Source of the DNA: Crateriforma conspicua
GTDB lineage: Bacteria; Planctomycetota; Planctomycetia; Pirellulales; Pirellulaceae
Length of the DNA stretch: 64,000 bases
Assembly (NCBI RefSeq): GCF_007752935.1
Contig: NZ_CP036319.1
Coordinates: forward strand, 6,180,501-6,244,500
Reading direction: 5' to 3'
How positions within the stretch are numbered: position 1 is the first letter of the stretch; each line of letters starts with the position of its first letter. Shown here in pieces: positions 1 to 8,385 of the stretch. Under the pieces are notes generated by a model. That model saw only the letters and a list, made by a program, of their open reading frames with translations, was not told the DNA's origin and made no database searches. The position numbers and the translations under genes are program-made.

Positions 1-423
1 ATGTCGTTCGACGGCCAAAATTATTCGTTGGAATTTCGTGCGGCCAGTCGTCCCGCCGAACACCAAATGAACATCTACCTGCCCGAACAGGCCGCGTCAT
101 CGGATCTGGCAACCACCGTTGCGATCGCCAACGTGTTCGCCGCCGATGCGAACACCCAGTGCCAAATTCGTGTGAACGATGCTGACTGGTCGGACATGGA
201 CGCGATCCGCATCGAAGACCCGGCGTACGTTCGTGCCAAACAGGTTGAAGAAGCGTTGCCCGAGCGAACGTGGATCGACCTTCCCAAACCACACGCAACG
301 CCGCACATGTTCCGTGGCATGCTGCCGACACATTTGCCGGCCGGCACGCACCGCATCGAAGTCAAAGCGGTCTTTGCCGATGGCCGTGAAATCATCGATC
401 ACCGGATCATGCGGGTCGAATAA
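1..423 (+). CDS. Metallophosphoesterase, C-terminal part (5' truncated by window)
   Basis: These 140 residues look like the C-terminal beta-rich domain that follows the catalytic domain in bacterial calcineurin-like phosphoesterases. Visible features are 'NYSLEF', the 'RPAEHQMNIY' stretch, and the closing 'LPAGTHRIEVKA...DGREI' run typical of that domain. No metal-binding motifs of the catalytic core (GDxxD, GNH) are present, so the catalytic half must lie left of the window. The ATG at position 1 is therefore probably an internal methionine and not the true start. The family hydrolyses phosphate mono- or diesters and is often exported; the substrate cannot be told here. The gene converges on nadD across a strong hairpin. 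A complete small protein is possible but less likely. Confidence 0.6.
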   Translation: MSFDGQNYSLEFRAASRPAEHQMNIYLPEQAASSDLATTVAIANVFAADANTQCQIRVNDADWSDMDAIRIEDPAYVRAKQVEEALPERTWIDLPKPHATPHMFRGMLPTHLPAGTHRIEVKAVFADGREIIDHRIMRVE

Positions 424-432
424 CTAGCTTCC

Positions 433-473
433 AGCATTGGTTCCCACCGGTGATCGCTACACCGGTGCGATGC
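433..473. terminator. Hairpin between convergent phosphoesterase and nadD genes
   Basis: CACCGGTG occurs at 445-452 and again at 460-467. Because the octamer is its own reverse complement, the two copies form a perfect 8-bp stem with a 7-nt loop. Flanking CAGCAT (about 432-437) and ATGCTG (469-474) can extend it as an outer stem. It lies just after the stop of the plus-strand gene and before the end of the converging nadD gene, as expected of a bidirectional terminator. No T-run follows, so intrinsic termination is inferred. Confidence 0.45.
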
Positions 474-537
474 TGCTGTGATTGAAAGCCTGAATCTATC
501 CGTTGACCTGACCGAAGTATCGCAATGGTCGCGGATC

Positions 538-1158
538 TCAGGTCTCCGCGGACCGCATGTACAACGATTCGGTTCTGATCAACACTTCGACCGCGTGGGG
601 CACACGAAACCGGATGCTTTTTCCGTCGGCTATCCGCTGGCGAATCTCGCTGCTGGAAACTTCAATTCGCGGGACTTCGACAAGACTGCCTTTCAGTCGC
701 CCCACGACCGAAGCCCCCAACGCCTGCTCCAGCCCCCCAAAGTCGATCGGCGGCTCGCCACCGCGATGAAACACCGACAGATCGGCCAGGGACAAGATGT
801 CTTGCAGTCGACGCCACTTTGGCAAGGTGGGGACCAAATCGCTGCCGACGATCAACACGAGATCATCGTTGGGAAACTCTTCCTTCAGCTCCGACAACGT
901 GTCGACGGTATAGCTGACGTCACCCCGGCGAATTTCGCGATCGTCGACGACGTGTTGGCTGGCGCCGCCCAATGCCAACCGCAGCATGGCCACGCGGGTC
1001 TCATCCGCGGCCGCCTGCCGATCCTGTTTCAGTGGAGACTTCGCCGTCGGGATCCATCTCAATTGGTCCAACCCCAGCGTTTCGATCGCTGATTCGGCGA
1101 TCCACAAATGCCCCAAATGCACCGGATCGAACGATCCCCCAAAAACGCCAATACGCAT
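538..1158 (-). CDS. nadD: Nicotinate-nucleotide adenylyltransferase NadD
   Basis: NadD transfers AMP from ATP to nicotinate mononucleotide to form deamido-NAD, an essential cytoplasmic step of NAD synthesis. The protein has 206 residues, normal for the family. Residues 8-17 read GSFDPVHLGH, the nucleotidyltransferase motif with the HxGH-type signature. Residues 168-173 read SSSEIR, the second conserved ATP-binding motif (the family's SSTxIR). The ATG start puts the N-terminus (MRIGVFGG) directly on the first strand of the Rossmann-like fold, so no extension is needed. It is divergent from priA with 177 bp between the chosen starts. No partner of the usual nadD-rsfS pair lies next to it here. 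Confidence 0.95.
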   Translation of the reverse strand: MRIGVFGGSFDPVHLGHLWIAESAIETLGLDQLRWIPTAKSPLKQDRQAAADETRVAMLRLALGGASQHVVDDREIRRGDVSYTVDTLSELKEEFPNDDLVLIVGSDLVPTLPKWRRLQDILSLADLSVFHRGGEPPIDFGGLEQALGASVVGRLKGSLVEVPRIEVSSSEIRQRIADGKSIRFRVPHAVEVLIRTESLYMRSAET

Positions 1159-1322
1159 GATGAAATGTCACTCTCGTTTATCGGTCCGGGCAACAACGCC
1201 CAACTTTCGACCGTGAATCATCCCCAAGTCGGGGAACCCAACGCATCGGCATGTCCAAGATCGCCCCGCGGGTGACCAAACGTGTCAACGACGTCGGCAA
1301 AATGCCAGCCAACGACACTTTC

Positions 1323-1328
1323 GAAGGG
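1323..1328 (+). promoter_or_regulatory. Ribosome binding site that sets the priA start
   Basis: GAAGGG sits 7 nt before the ATG at 1336. A GTG at 1282 and an ATG at 1396 are also in frame. The purine box supports 1336 over both. Confidence 0.5.
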
Positions 1329-1335
1329 ATGCATT

Positions 1336-3741
1336 ATGTTGACAGATGCCTGCAATCACGCCCCCCACGACACGAGTCCGCCGTCGGGCAACGCCATGAC
1401 GCACGATTTTGACCACGATCCGCCCCACCGCAACCGCGGGGATGACGCGTCGCGTCAGGTGGATCTGTTCGATAAATCGCCGCCGCCCTGGGAATTGGTC
1501 GCAGCCGAAGAAACCGCAATCGCCCGCGTTGTCTTCAGCCAGTCGCCGCACGGTCCCTATGACTACGCGATTCCCGATGCAATACGGTCACACATCCAAC
1601 CCGGGTCGCGAGTCCGTGTCCCGCTGGGGCGACGACGGGGCGGCACGATGGGCTGGTGCATTCATGTCGACATGGCTGGCAAAAGCCGCCACAAACTGCG
1701 TGAAATCAGTGAACTGCTGGACGAGGAACCTCTGTGCGATCCGGCTTTGGTTCGACTGGTCCTTTGGATCGCCCACTACTACCAGGCTCCCGCGGGACAA
1801 GTCTTCGATACGCTGATCCCTTCCAGTGTCCGAAGCAGCGCCGGCACGAAACAAAAGACGTATTTCCGGGCCGACCCCAAGGATTTGACTGAAGAAATTG
1901 TGGCGGGCCTGTCGCCCAAACAACAAGCCGTCGCCCGAATGCTGCTGGCCGCAAACGCCCCCATGACGGCGGCCCAGATCAGCATCCAAGTCGGTTGCAC
2001 CGAAGACCCGATTCGGCGTCTACATAAAAAGGGACTGCTGTCCAGCGAACGCCGACGTGAACAAAACAGCGGCATGACCACCCGCTGGCAAATCAACGAC
2101 GGGGAAGCGGAAAAAACACACCACCTGACCGACTCGCAATCGGACGCATTGAAACAGATCAATCAAGCCGTTGAATCGGAGAAAACCAAAGTCATGCTGC
2201 TGCATGGTGTGACCGGCAGTGGAAAAACCGAAGTCTACATCCGTGCGATCGAACACTTGGTGAAATTTGGCCGCGGCGCGATCGTGTTGGTGCCCGAAAT
2301 CAGTCTGACTCCGCAAACACGAGGACGTTTCGAAAGACGCTTCGATAGCGTTGCGGTGTTGCACAGCCAGATGACGCCCGCCGAACGCCATTTCCAGTGG
2401 CAGCGTATTCGCAGCGGCGAAGTTCAAGTCGTCATCGGCCCACGCAGCGCCGTGTTCGCCCCACTGCCCAAACTGGGGCTGATCATCATCGATGAAGAAC
2501 ACGACGGGTCGTTCAAACAAGACACCCAGCCACGATACCACGCTCGAAAGGTGGCCATCGCTCGTGCGAATTCGCTGGGCATTCCCGTGCTGTTGGGATC
2601 CGCCACGCCGTCGCTGGAATCTTGGCATGCCACACGAACCGGCCACGCCGAACGTCTATCGCTGCCGGATCGAGTGCGTGACCGGGCCATGCCCGATGTT
2701 CAATTGGTCGACATGCGCATCAAAGACGATCGAACCGTGGGTGCGATCAGCCGCCCGCTTCACCAGGCGGTTCAAGAAACAATCCATGAAAATGGCCAAT
2801 GCATTTTGCTGCTAAATCGGCGAGGGTTCGCGACCACCATCCAGTGCCCATCGTGCGGTCATGTGGTCGCGTGCCCGGATTGCGACATGCCACTGACGCA
2901 CCATCGCGACGGCGGCAAAGCGATGTGCCACTACTGTGACTTTTGCATCGCGACGCCCCCATGGTGCCCGGCATGCCGATTCGACGGTATCCGATACGGA
3001 GGCCTGGGCACACAAAAACTGGAAGTCGAAGTCAAAGCACGGTTCCCCAACGCCAATGTCGCGCGGATGGACAGTGACACCATGCGGCGACCGGGCAGCC
3101 ACCAAAAGGTGCTCTCGGCGTTTCGATCAGGAAAGATCGACATCCTGTTGGGAACACAAATGATCGCCAAAGGCTTGGACTTTCCCAATGTTTTGCTGGT
3201 GGGCGTGATCAACGCTGACAGTGCCCTGCACTTCCCCGACTTTCGCGCCGCCGAACGGACGTTCCAACTGGTCACCCAAGTCGCCGGACGAACCGGCCGT
3301 GGTGACCGCGGTGGTCGCGTGATCGTGCAAACCTATTCACCGGAACATCCCGCCATCCAAGCGGCATCGCGACACGATTACATCGGGTTTACCGAAGACG
3401 AACTGGTCAATCGAAAAAAGTACAACTACCCGCCATGGGGTAGCGTCGCCCGGATCATCATCCGTGGCACCGAAGAAGAAACCACTGAACGTATCGCGGA
3501 AGAATTGGTGGGACGCATCGAAGCAACGCGGGACTTGCTGAAACACGAAATTCGCATCCTGGGCCCTGCCCCGCCCCCGATCGCCCGTCTGCGCGGCAAG
3601 TTTCGTTTCCACGCTCTGCTGCAGTGCCCGGAATCTGGCCCGCTGGGTGAAACCATTCGGCGTGCTTGCCAGGATTTCCGTATCCCCGAAAAGGATGACG
3701 TTCAGTACGTGGTGGACATCGACCCGATGGACATGCTGTAG
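1336..3741 (+). CDS. priA: Primosomal replication restart helicase PriA
   Basis: PriA is the 3'-to-5' helicase that recognises stalled or repaired forks and reloads the replicative helicase. From ATG 1336 it has 801 residues, slightly longer than the usual 730 or so because of a low-complexity N-terminal lead of about 55 residues. The N-terminal 3' DNA-binding domain starts near 'ARVVF...YDYAIP'. Walker A (GVTGSGKT) is at about 291-298 and the DEEH box at 386-389. Eight cysteines in four CxxC pairs at about 504-547 form the two zinc sites typical of PriA. The C-terminal helicase motif 'QVAGRTGRG' is intact. The gene stands alone and converges on the cytochrome gene pair. A shorter start at ATG 1396 is possible. 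Confidence 0.95.
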   Translation: MLTDACNHAPHDTSPPSGNAMTHDFDHDPPHRNRGDDASRQVDLFDKSPPPWELVAAEETAIARVVFSQSPHGPYDYAIPDAIRSHIQPGSRVRVPLGRRRGGTMGWCIHVDMAGKSRHKLREISELLDEEPLCDPALVRLVLWIAHYYQAPAGQVFDTLIPSSVRSSAGTKQKTYFRADPKDLTEEIVAGLSPKQQAVARMLLAANAPMTAAQISIQVGCTEDPIRRLHKKGLLSSERRREQNSGMTTRWQINDGEAEKTHHLTDSQSDALKQINQAVESEKTKVMLLHGVTGSGKTEVYIRAIEHLVKFGRGAIVLVPEISLTPQTRGRFERRFDSVAVLHSQMTPAERHFQWQRIRSGEVQVVIGPRSAVFAPLPKLGLIIIDEEHDGSFKQDTQPRYHARKVAIARANSLGIPVLLGSATPSLESWHATRTGHAERLSLPDRVRDRAMPDVQLVDMRIKDDRTVGAISRPLHQAVQETIHENGQCILLLNRRGFATTIQCPSCGHVVACPDCDMPLTHHRDGGKAMCHYCDFCIATPPWCPACRFDGIRYGGLGTQKLEVEVKARFPNANVARMDSDTMRRPGSHQKVLSAFRSGKIDILLGTQMIAKGLDFPNVLLVGVINADSALHFPDFRAAERTFQLVTQVAGRTGRGDRGGRVIVQTYSPEHPAIQAASRHDYIGFTEDELVNRKKYNYPPWGSVARIIIRGTEEETTERIAEELVGRIEATRDLLKHEIRILGPAPPPIARLRGKFRFHALLQCPESGPLGETIRRACQDFRIPEKDDVQYVVDIDPMDML

Positions 3742-3809
3742 CCAAACTGGCTCCTTCGCTGCCACGCGTTCGTGCCCGCATCGGATCCCCAAGCGACTTT
3801 CCCACCTGA

Positions 3810-5672
3810 TTACAACGACAGAACGTACGCGACCAGATCGTTGACCTGTTCGTCGCTCAGTTCGGACGTTCGTCCGTGACGATCGTTTTCATTGAATTTC
3901 ACGAAGACGTCTTTGATGGTGGCCGCACGTCCGTCGTGCAGATACGGCGCGGTACGCCACACTTCCACCAGCGACGGCGTGTCAAACCGCTTTCCACGTT
4001 CCCGGCTTAAACCAGTGCCCACGTCATAGGCATTGCCTTCGGTGAAATTCGGTCCAGCGTGACAGTGGATGCAGCCCGACGTCGCGAATACCTCGCGGCC
4101 TCGCTCGGCCGCTTCGCTCAGTTCGCCATCGATGCGGTGGGGGCTGGGCAGCGGACGCAGGCTTTTCAAATACTCGTCGATCGCCGACGCATCCGCCTCC
4201 GGACGCACGGCGAATTGAATGTGCCGAATCCCAGCTCGCACGGCGGCCTCTGCATTCGCACGAACGCCCAACGCCATGGCCGGAGGTGTCTGATGCGATA
4301 GCAACAACGATTTGGTGTTCTTCGGATTGCCAATCCCATCGTTCAGCAAGTCCCAGTTCAATCCATCCACCCGCCCATCACTGGGATGGCAACTGGAGCA
4401 ACTTTGCCAAGTCTGAAAACACAGGGAAGCATCATGGAAATACATCTCGCCTCGACGCTGCGGCGTCATTTCCACATCATCGCCAAGCTTCAATCGGTCG
4501 ACTTGCTTCGGATTCGTTCTCGATAAATCAACGAAAACGATTTCGTCCGTAAAAAACATGGCGACCGCCACGGTATGACCAAAGATGACTAGCGACCGCG
4601 CGCCATTGCCTTCCACGTCGATGCGTTGCCGAGCCCCCACCAAGAATGCCAAATCGTTGGGAACGTTCTTCGCTTGATTCGACACCTCGGTCACCTTTCG
4701 TCCGGCCGCCGCATCGTTCAACTTGCGATGCAAATCGGCGCGATCGATCACGCTGATTTCTTGCGTGCCCGCATGGGCAACACAAAGTCGATTGCCGCCC
4801 CCATCAACCGCAACGCCCCAAGGATTGGCAGCCCCACGATCGATTTCATCCAGCAAAACCGTATTGACCACTCGCTGATCCGGAACATCGATCACTGTCA
4901 CCGCGTTGGTGTTCATCCAACCGCGTTCCAATTGAGTGGTCGGCAACCGATACCTGGCCAAAACGTGCGTCACGTACGCGAACCGGCCATCGGCATCCAC
5001 ACAAACATCCCGTAGCGAATTGGATCCGTTGGGCAGCTCCAGCGTGACCGTGTGCAGCGAATCGAGGTCGATCAATACCACCTTTGCCGCCAAGTATTGA
5101 CCGTCGGCGGTGCCATCGGGCAATTCGTGTGCAACGACCAACGCCCGGCCATTGGGTGTCATCACCGCGGCACAGGGCTCGCGTGATACCGCCACACGAT
5201 CGATCACCCTGCCGTCCAACCCCATCACGACGATGCTGGATCGATAGCGGTCGGCGACGTAGATCCGTTTCCGCTTTGCATCGACCACGGGAGCAACCGG
5301 CGCATGCAAATCCTGTTGGACCGAACGAACCTCTGACGAATCGACATCCACCTCCAGCACCACCCCGTCAGCGGCACCCGCGGTCACCAACAAACGATTG
5401 GAATCCAGCATCGCCACCCCGGTTGGATTCTGCGGCAAACGGATTCGCTTACGTAACACCCGACTTTCAGTATCAATGACCGAGAGCGCTCGTCCGGTCG
5501 TCTCACACACAAACAACCTCTGCTGGTCTTCCGACACTAGCAAATGCATCGGAGATTTGAATCCAGATTCACCGGCATCGGCCGACTCCGCCAAGCCAGA
5601 TCGACATCCCCAGGCCAGCAATCCTAACCAGAATACGACGAGCAACTTTGGCATCCGACCGAACCTGTTCAT
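3810..5672 (-). CDS. YVTN beta-propeller / di-haem cytochrome c lipoprotein
   Basis: This 620-residue protein starts at ATG 5672, which overlaps the upstream stop as ATGA. A longer reading from TTG 5720 is unlikely because the chosen start gives a clean lipoprotein signal with lipobox LAWGC (Cys23). Residues about 40-400 hold YVTN-like propeller repeats such as 'RIYVADRYRSSIVVM' and 'LCVAHAGTQEISVID'. The C-terminal third resembles the di-haem cytochrome c peroxidase/MauG fold, with CSSCH at 425-429, CIHCH at 534-538 and the 'TPSLVEVWRTAPYLHDGRA' signature. It is probably anchored at the outer face of a membrane and acts in electron transfer or oxidation of an unknown substrate. It is coupled to the HzsA-like gene, suggesting a shared periplasmic redox task. 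True peroxidase activity is not shown. Confidence 0.8.
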   Translation of the reverse strand: MNRFGRMPKLLVVFWLGLLAWGCRSGLAESADAGESGFKSPMHLLVSEDQQRLFVCETTGRALSVIDTESRVLRKRIRLPQNPTGVAMLDSNRLLVTAGAADGVVLEVDVDSSEVRSVQQDLHAPVAPVVDAKRKRIYVADRYRSSIVVMGLDGRVIDRVAVSREPCAAVMTPNGRALVVAHELPDGTADGQYLAAKVVLIDLDSLHTVTLELPNGSNSLRDVCVDADGRFAYVTHVLARYRLPTTQLERGWMNTNAVTVIDVPDQRVVNTVLLDEIDRGAANPWGVAVDGGGNRLCVAHAGTQEISVIDRADLHRKLNDAAAGRKVTEVSNQAKNVPNDLAFLVGARQRIDVEGNGARSLVIFGHTVAVAMFFTDEIVFVDLSRTNPKQVDRLKLGDDVEMTPQRRGEMYFHDASLCFQTWQSCSSCHPSDGRVDGLNWDLLNDGIGNPKNTKSLLLSHQTPPAMALGVRANAEAAVRAGIRHIQFAVRPEADASAIDEYLKSLRPLPSPHRIDGELSEAAERGREVFATSGCIHCHAGPNFTEGNAYDVGTGLSRERGKRFDTPSLVEVWRTAPYLHDGRAATIKDVFVKFNENDRHGRTSELSDEQVNDLVAYVLSL

Positions 5673-8107
5673 GGCACCGTGACCTCGTGATCCACCGGGT
5701 GATACCAAAGCGATTCCCAATAGGCTCGATCCGTTTCGTACACATCAATAGCGTCGCGTCCGAGCTGAAATTCCGGAGGCAAAATACCGAACCGCTTCAT
5801 TTCGCGAACATACGGGGCGGTTGGTTCGAAACCCGGCATGTCAAATCGCTTTCGCTTCTGCAAATCTTGATGCCCGGCGCGAATCATTGACAAAATCGCT
5901 TGATAATCGGGATCATGCTTGGACCGAAACACTGGCTTGCCACCACATCGGCCCTCGCCCCCCGCTTCCTTGACCAGCGGTGCACGCAACACCAAAGACT
6001 TCTCGGGGTGCGTCAGATTGAAAACGATGTGACGTGTTCTCCCCAAATTCGGCTCGTCCCACGTCGGACGCCAAAACGAGATCTGGGAATTGTCGGAAAG
6101 ATCCTTCGGAATCTTCTCGTGACAGGAAACGCATCGTCGCCGGATCGCAGCAGCGGCCAAAATCGTCTCCGGCCACTCTCGACCCGTGTGATGCACCTGT
6201 TTGTTTTCTTGATAGCCACCAATCATGCCGCTGGCTAACGCCGCGTAGGTTCCCGGATAGGGTGCCCCCGTCTCAATCCAGTACTTTACGATCTTTCGTT
6301 CCGTCTCGGTTGCGTTTACGCCGTAGTGTTCGCCTGACAACTTTTGCATCAACGGACTGACCGCGGCACCGATGGAATAGGGTGACAGATTGCTTTTCGC
6401 TTCATTGCGTCCGTCAACGAACTGCTTCAAATACGTCAGCATGTAATAGCTGTGCGAATACACCGGCCCATGGTCTCCCGTCAGCATCACACCACCTTCG
6501 CGACGTTCGGTGCAGTGGCAAGTGACGCAATGTCGATCCAAGATGGGCTGGATGTCACGCGGAAAATCAAAAACGTCGGGAACACCTTCGATGGGTTGGA
6601 TCTGACTTGGCGGCCGGCCGATGGCCAGATAGTCCTGAGTGGTGTCGATCATGTCGGGACTTTGTGTCCGATGCTCGTGGCATCCGACGCACCCGGTGGT
6701 CTCACCAGGCATCACGTTGGTGAACGACTGCATTCGCTTCACGGTGTCCCCATCCTCATCGACCGCGATAAAGAACAACGATCGCAACGCCGGCACTTCA
6801 AAGAATGCAGATCCGTCTGATTCGACCGGAACCGTTCCCAACAGTCTTTCCAGCGTAAAGGTTCCGCCATAGCTGATCGGTTCCATACCACCGGTGTAGT
6901 TGATCGGCTTTGGCAAGGATTCGACCACCAGCAGACGAGTGATCGGTTTCCCGCCCTTCTTCATCCGCCGTCCTTGCTTGACATCCGACAGAAACATTCG
7001 TCCTGTCGCTTGTCGTGCATTGACCCGCGATGGAATGACGGGCTCGCGTTGCCGCGGGACCAGGGGACGTGGTTCGTGAACCCAGACGGATTGCTCGGCG
7101 CGTTCGGCGTCCACTTGATACAGTTCACCCTGCTGGCCATCAGGGCTAATCCAAAGCAATTTGCTGGTTCGGGCACAAAGAATCAGGTCGGGCGTGACAG
7201 CATAGGGGTCGCGATAGTTGAAATCCTTCTCTGGCGTGATTCGAATCGCTGACGATTCTTGATCCGGCCCTTGTTTGGGACTGACGACGTACACCGCGCC
7301 GGCATGTTCCTTGCGTCCGTGGCCGGGCGAAAAGATAGACACGACGTTGTCCGTTCCCGGGATGGGCTTGGCATCGATCATCAACGTTGACGGGCTTTGA
7401 TTTCCATAGAAAACCATCGCACCGGAACCATCGGGATTCATCGTCCAAAGATGATGATAGTCGACTTGCGATCGGTCGATGTATTCCCAACGCTGGTACA
7501 AGATACGACCATCATTCAATGGCCATGGTGTGTTGTCGTGTTCAATGTTGGCCGACAACTGGTGAATGTTTTGACCGTTTCGATCGCAAGCATACAAAAC
7601 CGCGACGTGCGTCAGCCAGCAGTTCACCCATCGCTTGGCACGTGTGGAAACAAACACCAGCGAATCGTCTGGCATCCAGGTCGGTTCGATATCATCAAAG
7701 GGTCCATCGGTCAGCTGCCGAAGCCCCGTGCCATCGGTTTGAATCTCGTACAGATGATAGAAATCGCTATCGCCGGGGCGGTATGAAAACACGATCGTTT
7801 GACCGTCATAATGCACCACCGGATCGCGAACCGCCCCCTTTGGATCGTCTAACAAGACGGTGACTTTGCCTGTTGCGACATCCAATTTCGCCAAACGCCC
7901 GAAAGCCCCGTACGCTTTGCGATCACGGTCATCGGCATAGTATCCAAAATTGGCGTACCAATGCCCGTCATAGTTCAATGACCGTTCGGCAAACACGATT
8001 TGCGCGACATCGCCTGGCAACAAATCCTGTTCAATAGACGCAGCATCCAAAAAGCGGAAACTGCAAAACAAGATGCCGATCGCACAACAAGACTTAACGG
8101 TGGGCAT
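5669..8107 (-). CDS. Hydrazine-synthase-alpha-like (HzsA-related) tri-haem protein
   Basis: This exported protein has 812 residues from ATG 8107; an in-frame TTG lies three codons upstream. A signal peptide (MPTVKSCCAIGILFCSF...) precedes an N-terminal propeller of TolB/WD type with repeats such as 'DGTGLRQLTDGPFDDIEPTWMPD'. The segment around 390-450 matches the middle region of hydrazine synthase alpha homologues. Three c-type haem motifs follow: CVGCH (473-477), CVTCH (527-531) and CVSCH (659-663). Such HzsA-related proteins are frequent in planctomycetes that do not perform anammox, and nothing else here (no HzsB/C, no hydroxylamine oxidoreductase) suggests hydrazine chemistry. Its stop overlaps the start of the di-haem lipoprotein gene, so the two are translationally coupled. 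The substrate is unknown. Confidence 0.82.
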   Translation of the reverse strand: MPTVKSCCAIGILFCSFRFLDAASIEQDLLPGDVAQIVFAERSLNYDGHWYANFGYYADDRDRKAYGAFGRLAKLDVATGKVTVLLDDPKGAVRDPVVHYDGQTIVFSYRPGDSDFYHLYEIQTDGTGLRQLTDGPFDDIEPTWMPDDSLVFVSTRAKRWVNCWLTHVAVLYACDRNGQNIHQLSANIEHDNTPWPLNDGRILYQRWEYIDRSQVDYHHLWTMNPDGSGAMVFYGNQSPSTLMIDAKPIPGTDNVVSIFSPGHGRKEHAGAVYVVSPKQGPDQESSAIRITPEKDFNYRDPYAVTPDLILCARTSKLLWISPDGQQGELYQVDAERAEQSVWVHEPRPLVPRQREPVIPSRVNARQATGRMFLSDVKQGRRMKKGGKPITRLLVVESLPKPINYTGGMEPISYGGTFTLERLLGTVPVESDGSAFFEVPALRSLFFIAVDEDGDTVKRMQSFTNVMPGETTGCVGCHEHRTQSPDMIDTTQDYLAIGRPPSQIQPIEGVPDVFDFPRDIQPILDRHCVTCHCTERREGGVMLTGDHGPVYSHSYYMLTYLKQFVDGRNEAKSNLSPYSIGAAVSPLMQKLSGEHYGVNATETERKIVKYWIETGAPYPGTYAALASGMIGGYQENKQVHHTGREWPETILAAAAIRRRCVSCHEKIPKDLSDNSQISFWRPTWDEPNLGRTRHIVFNLTHPEKSLVLRAPLVKEAGGEGRCGGKPVFRSKHDPDYQAILSMIRAGHQDLQKRKRFDMPGFEPTAPYVREMKRFGILPPEFQLGRDAIDVYETDRAYWESLWYHPVDHEVTVP

Positions 8108-8385
8108 AGCGGTCAATCCACGACCGGAGCATGTCGGCGAATTCGATCCGACGGTCCGTGACGGTTGGATTCTTTGGCGGGGGCGGGCATGGAGGACGAT
8201 TCCACGTGTGATCCCAGTGTAGCAAACAGCGAACGGATCACTGCCAGATCAACGCGGTCAAATCGACGCACCACGGTGCAGGACGGCATGCACTTTCCGA
8301 CCGTAAACTTCGCATGCCTAAAATATGGATGTCCAAGAGTATCCGTGCCTTCCCTCAATTCCCTCCCGCCTTCCGGCCGAACACC

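Noticed and set aside
478-1092. 204-residue open frame on the plus strand
   Set aside because: It lies fully antisense to nadD, which has all its motifs; the translation has no recognisable domain and is a high-GC shadow.
3740-3752. Short hairpin AGCCA-AAC-TGGCT at the priA stop
   Set aside because: Only 5 bp with a 3-nt loop and no T-run; too weak to call a terminator.
5820-5850. Possible tRNA T-arm (GGTTCGAAACC)
   Set aside because: Lies inside the HzsA-like coding sequence and no acceptor or anticodon stem can be paired around it.
5669-8107. Functional hydrazine synthase (anammox)
   Set aside because: Only the alpha-like subunit fold is present; no HzsB/C, hydroxylamine oxidoreductase or hydrazine dehydrogenase genes are near, and HzsA-related proteins are widespread in other planctomycetes.
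8113-8358. Minus-strand frame ending in an ATGA-like junction with the HzsA-like gene
   Set aside because: It overlaps the divergent gene's 5' region; the apparent coupling is to a TTG that is not the preferred start, and the product has no recognisable feature.
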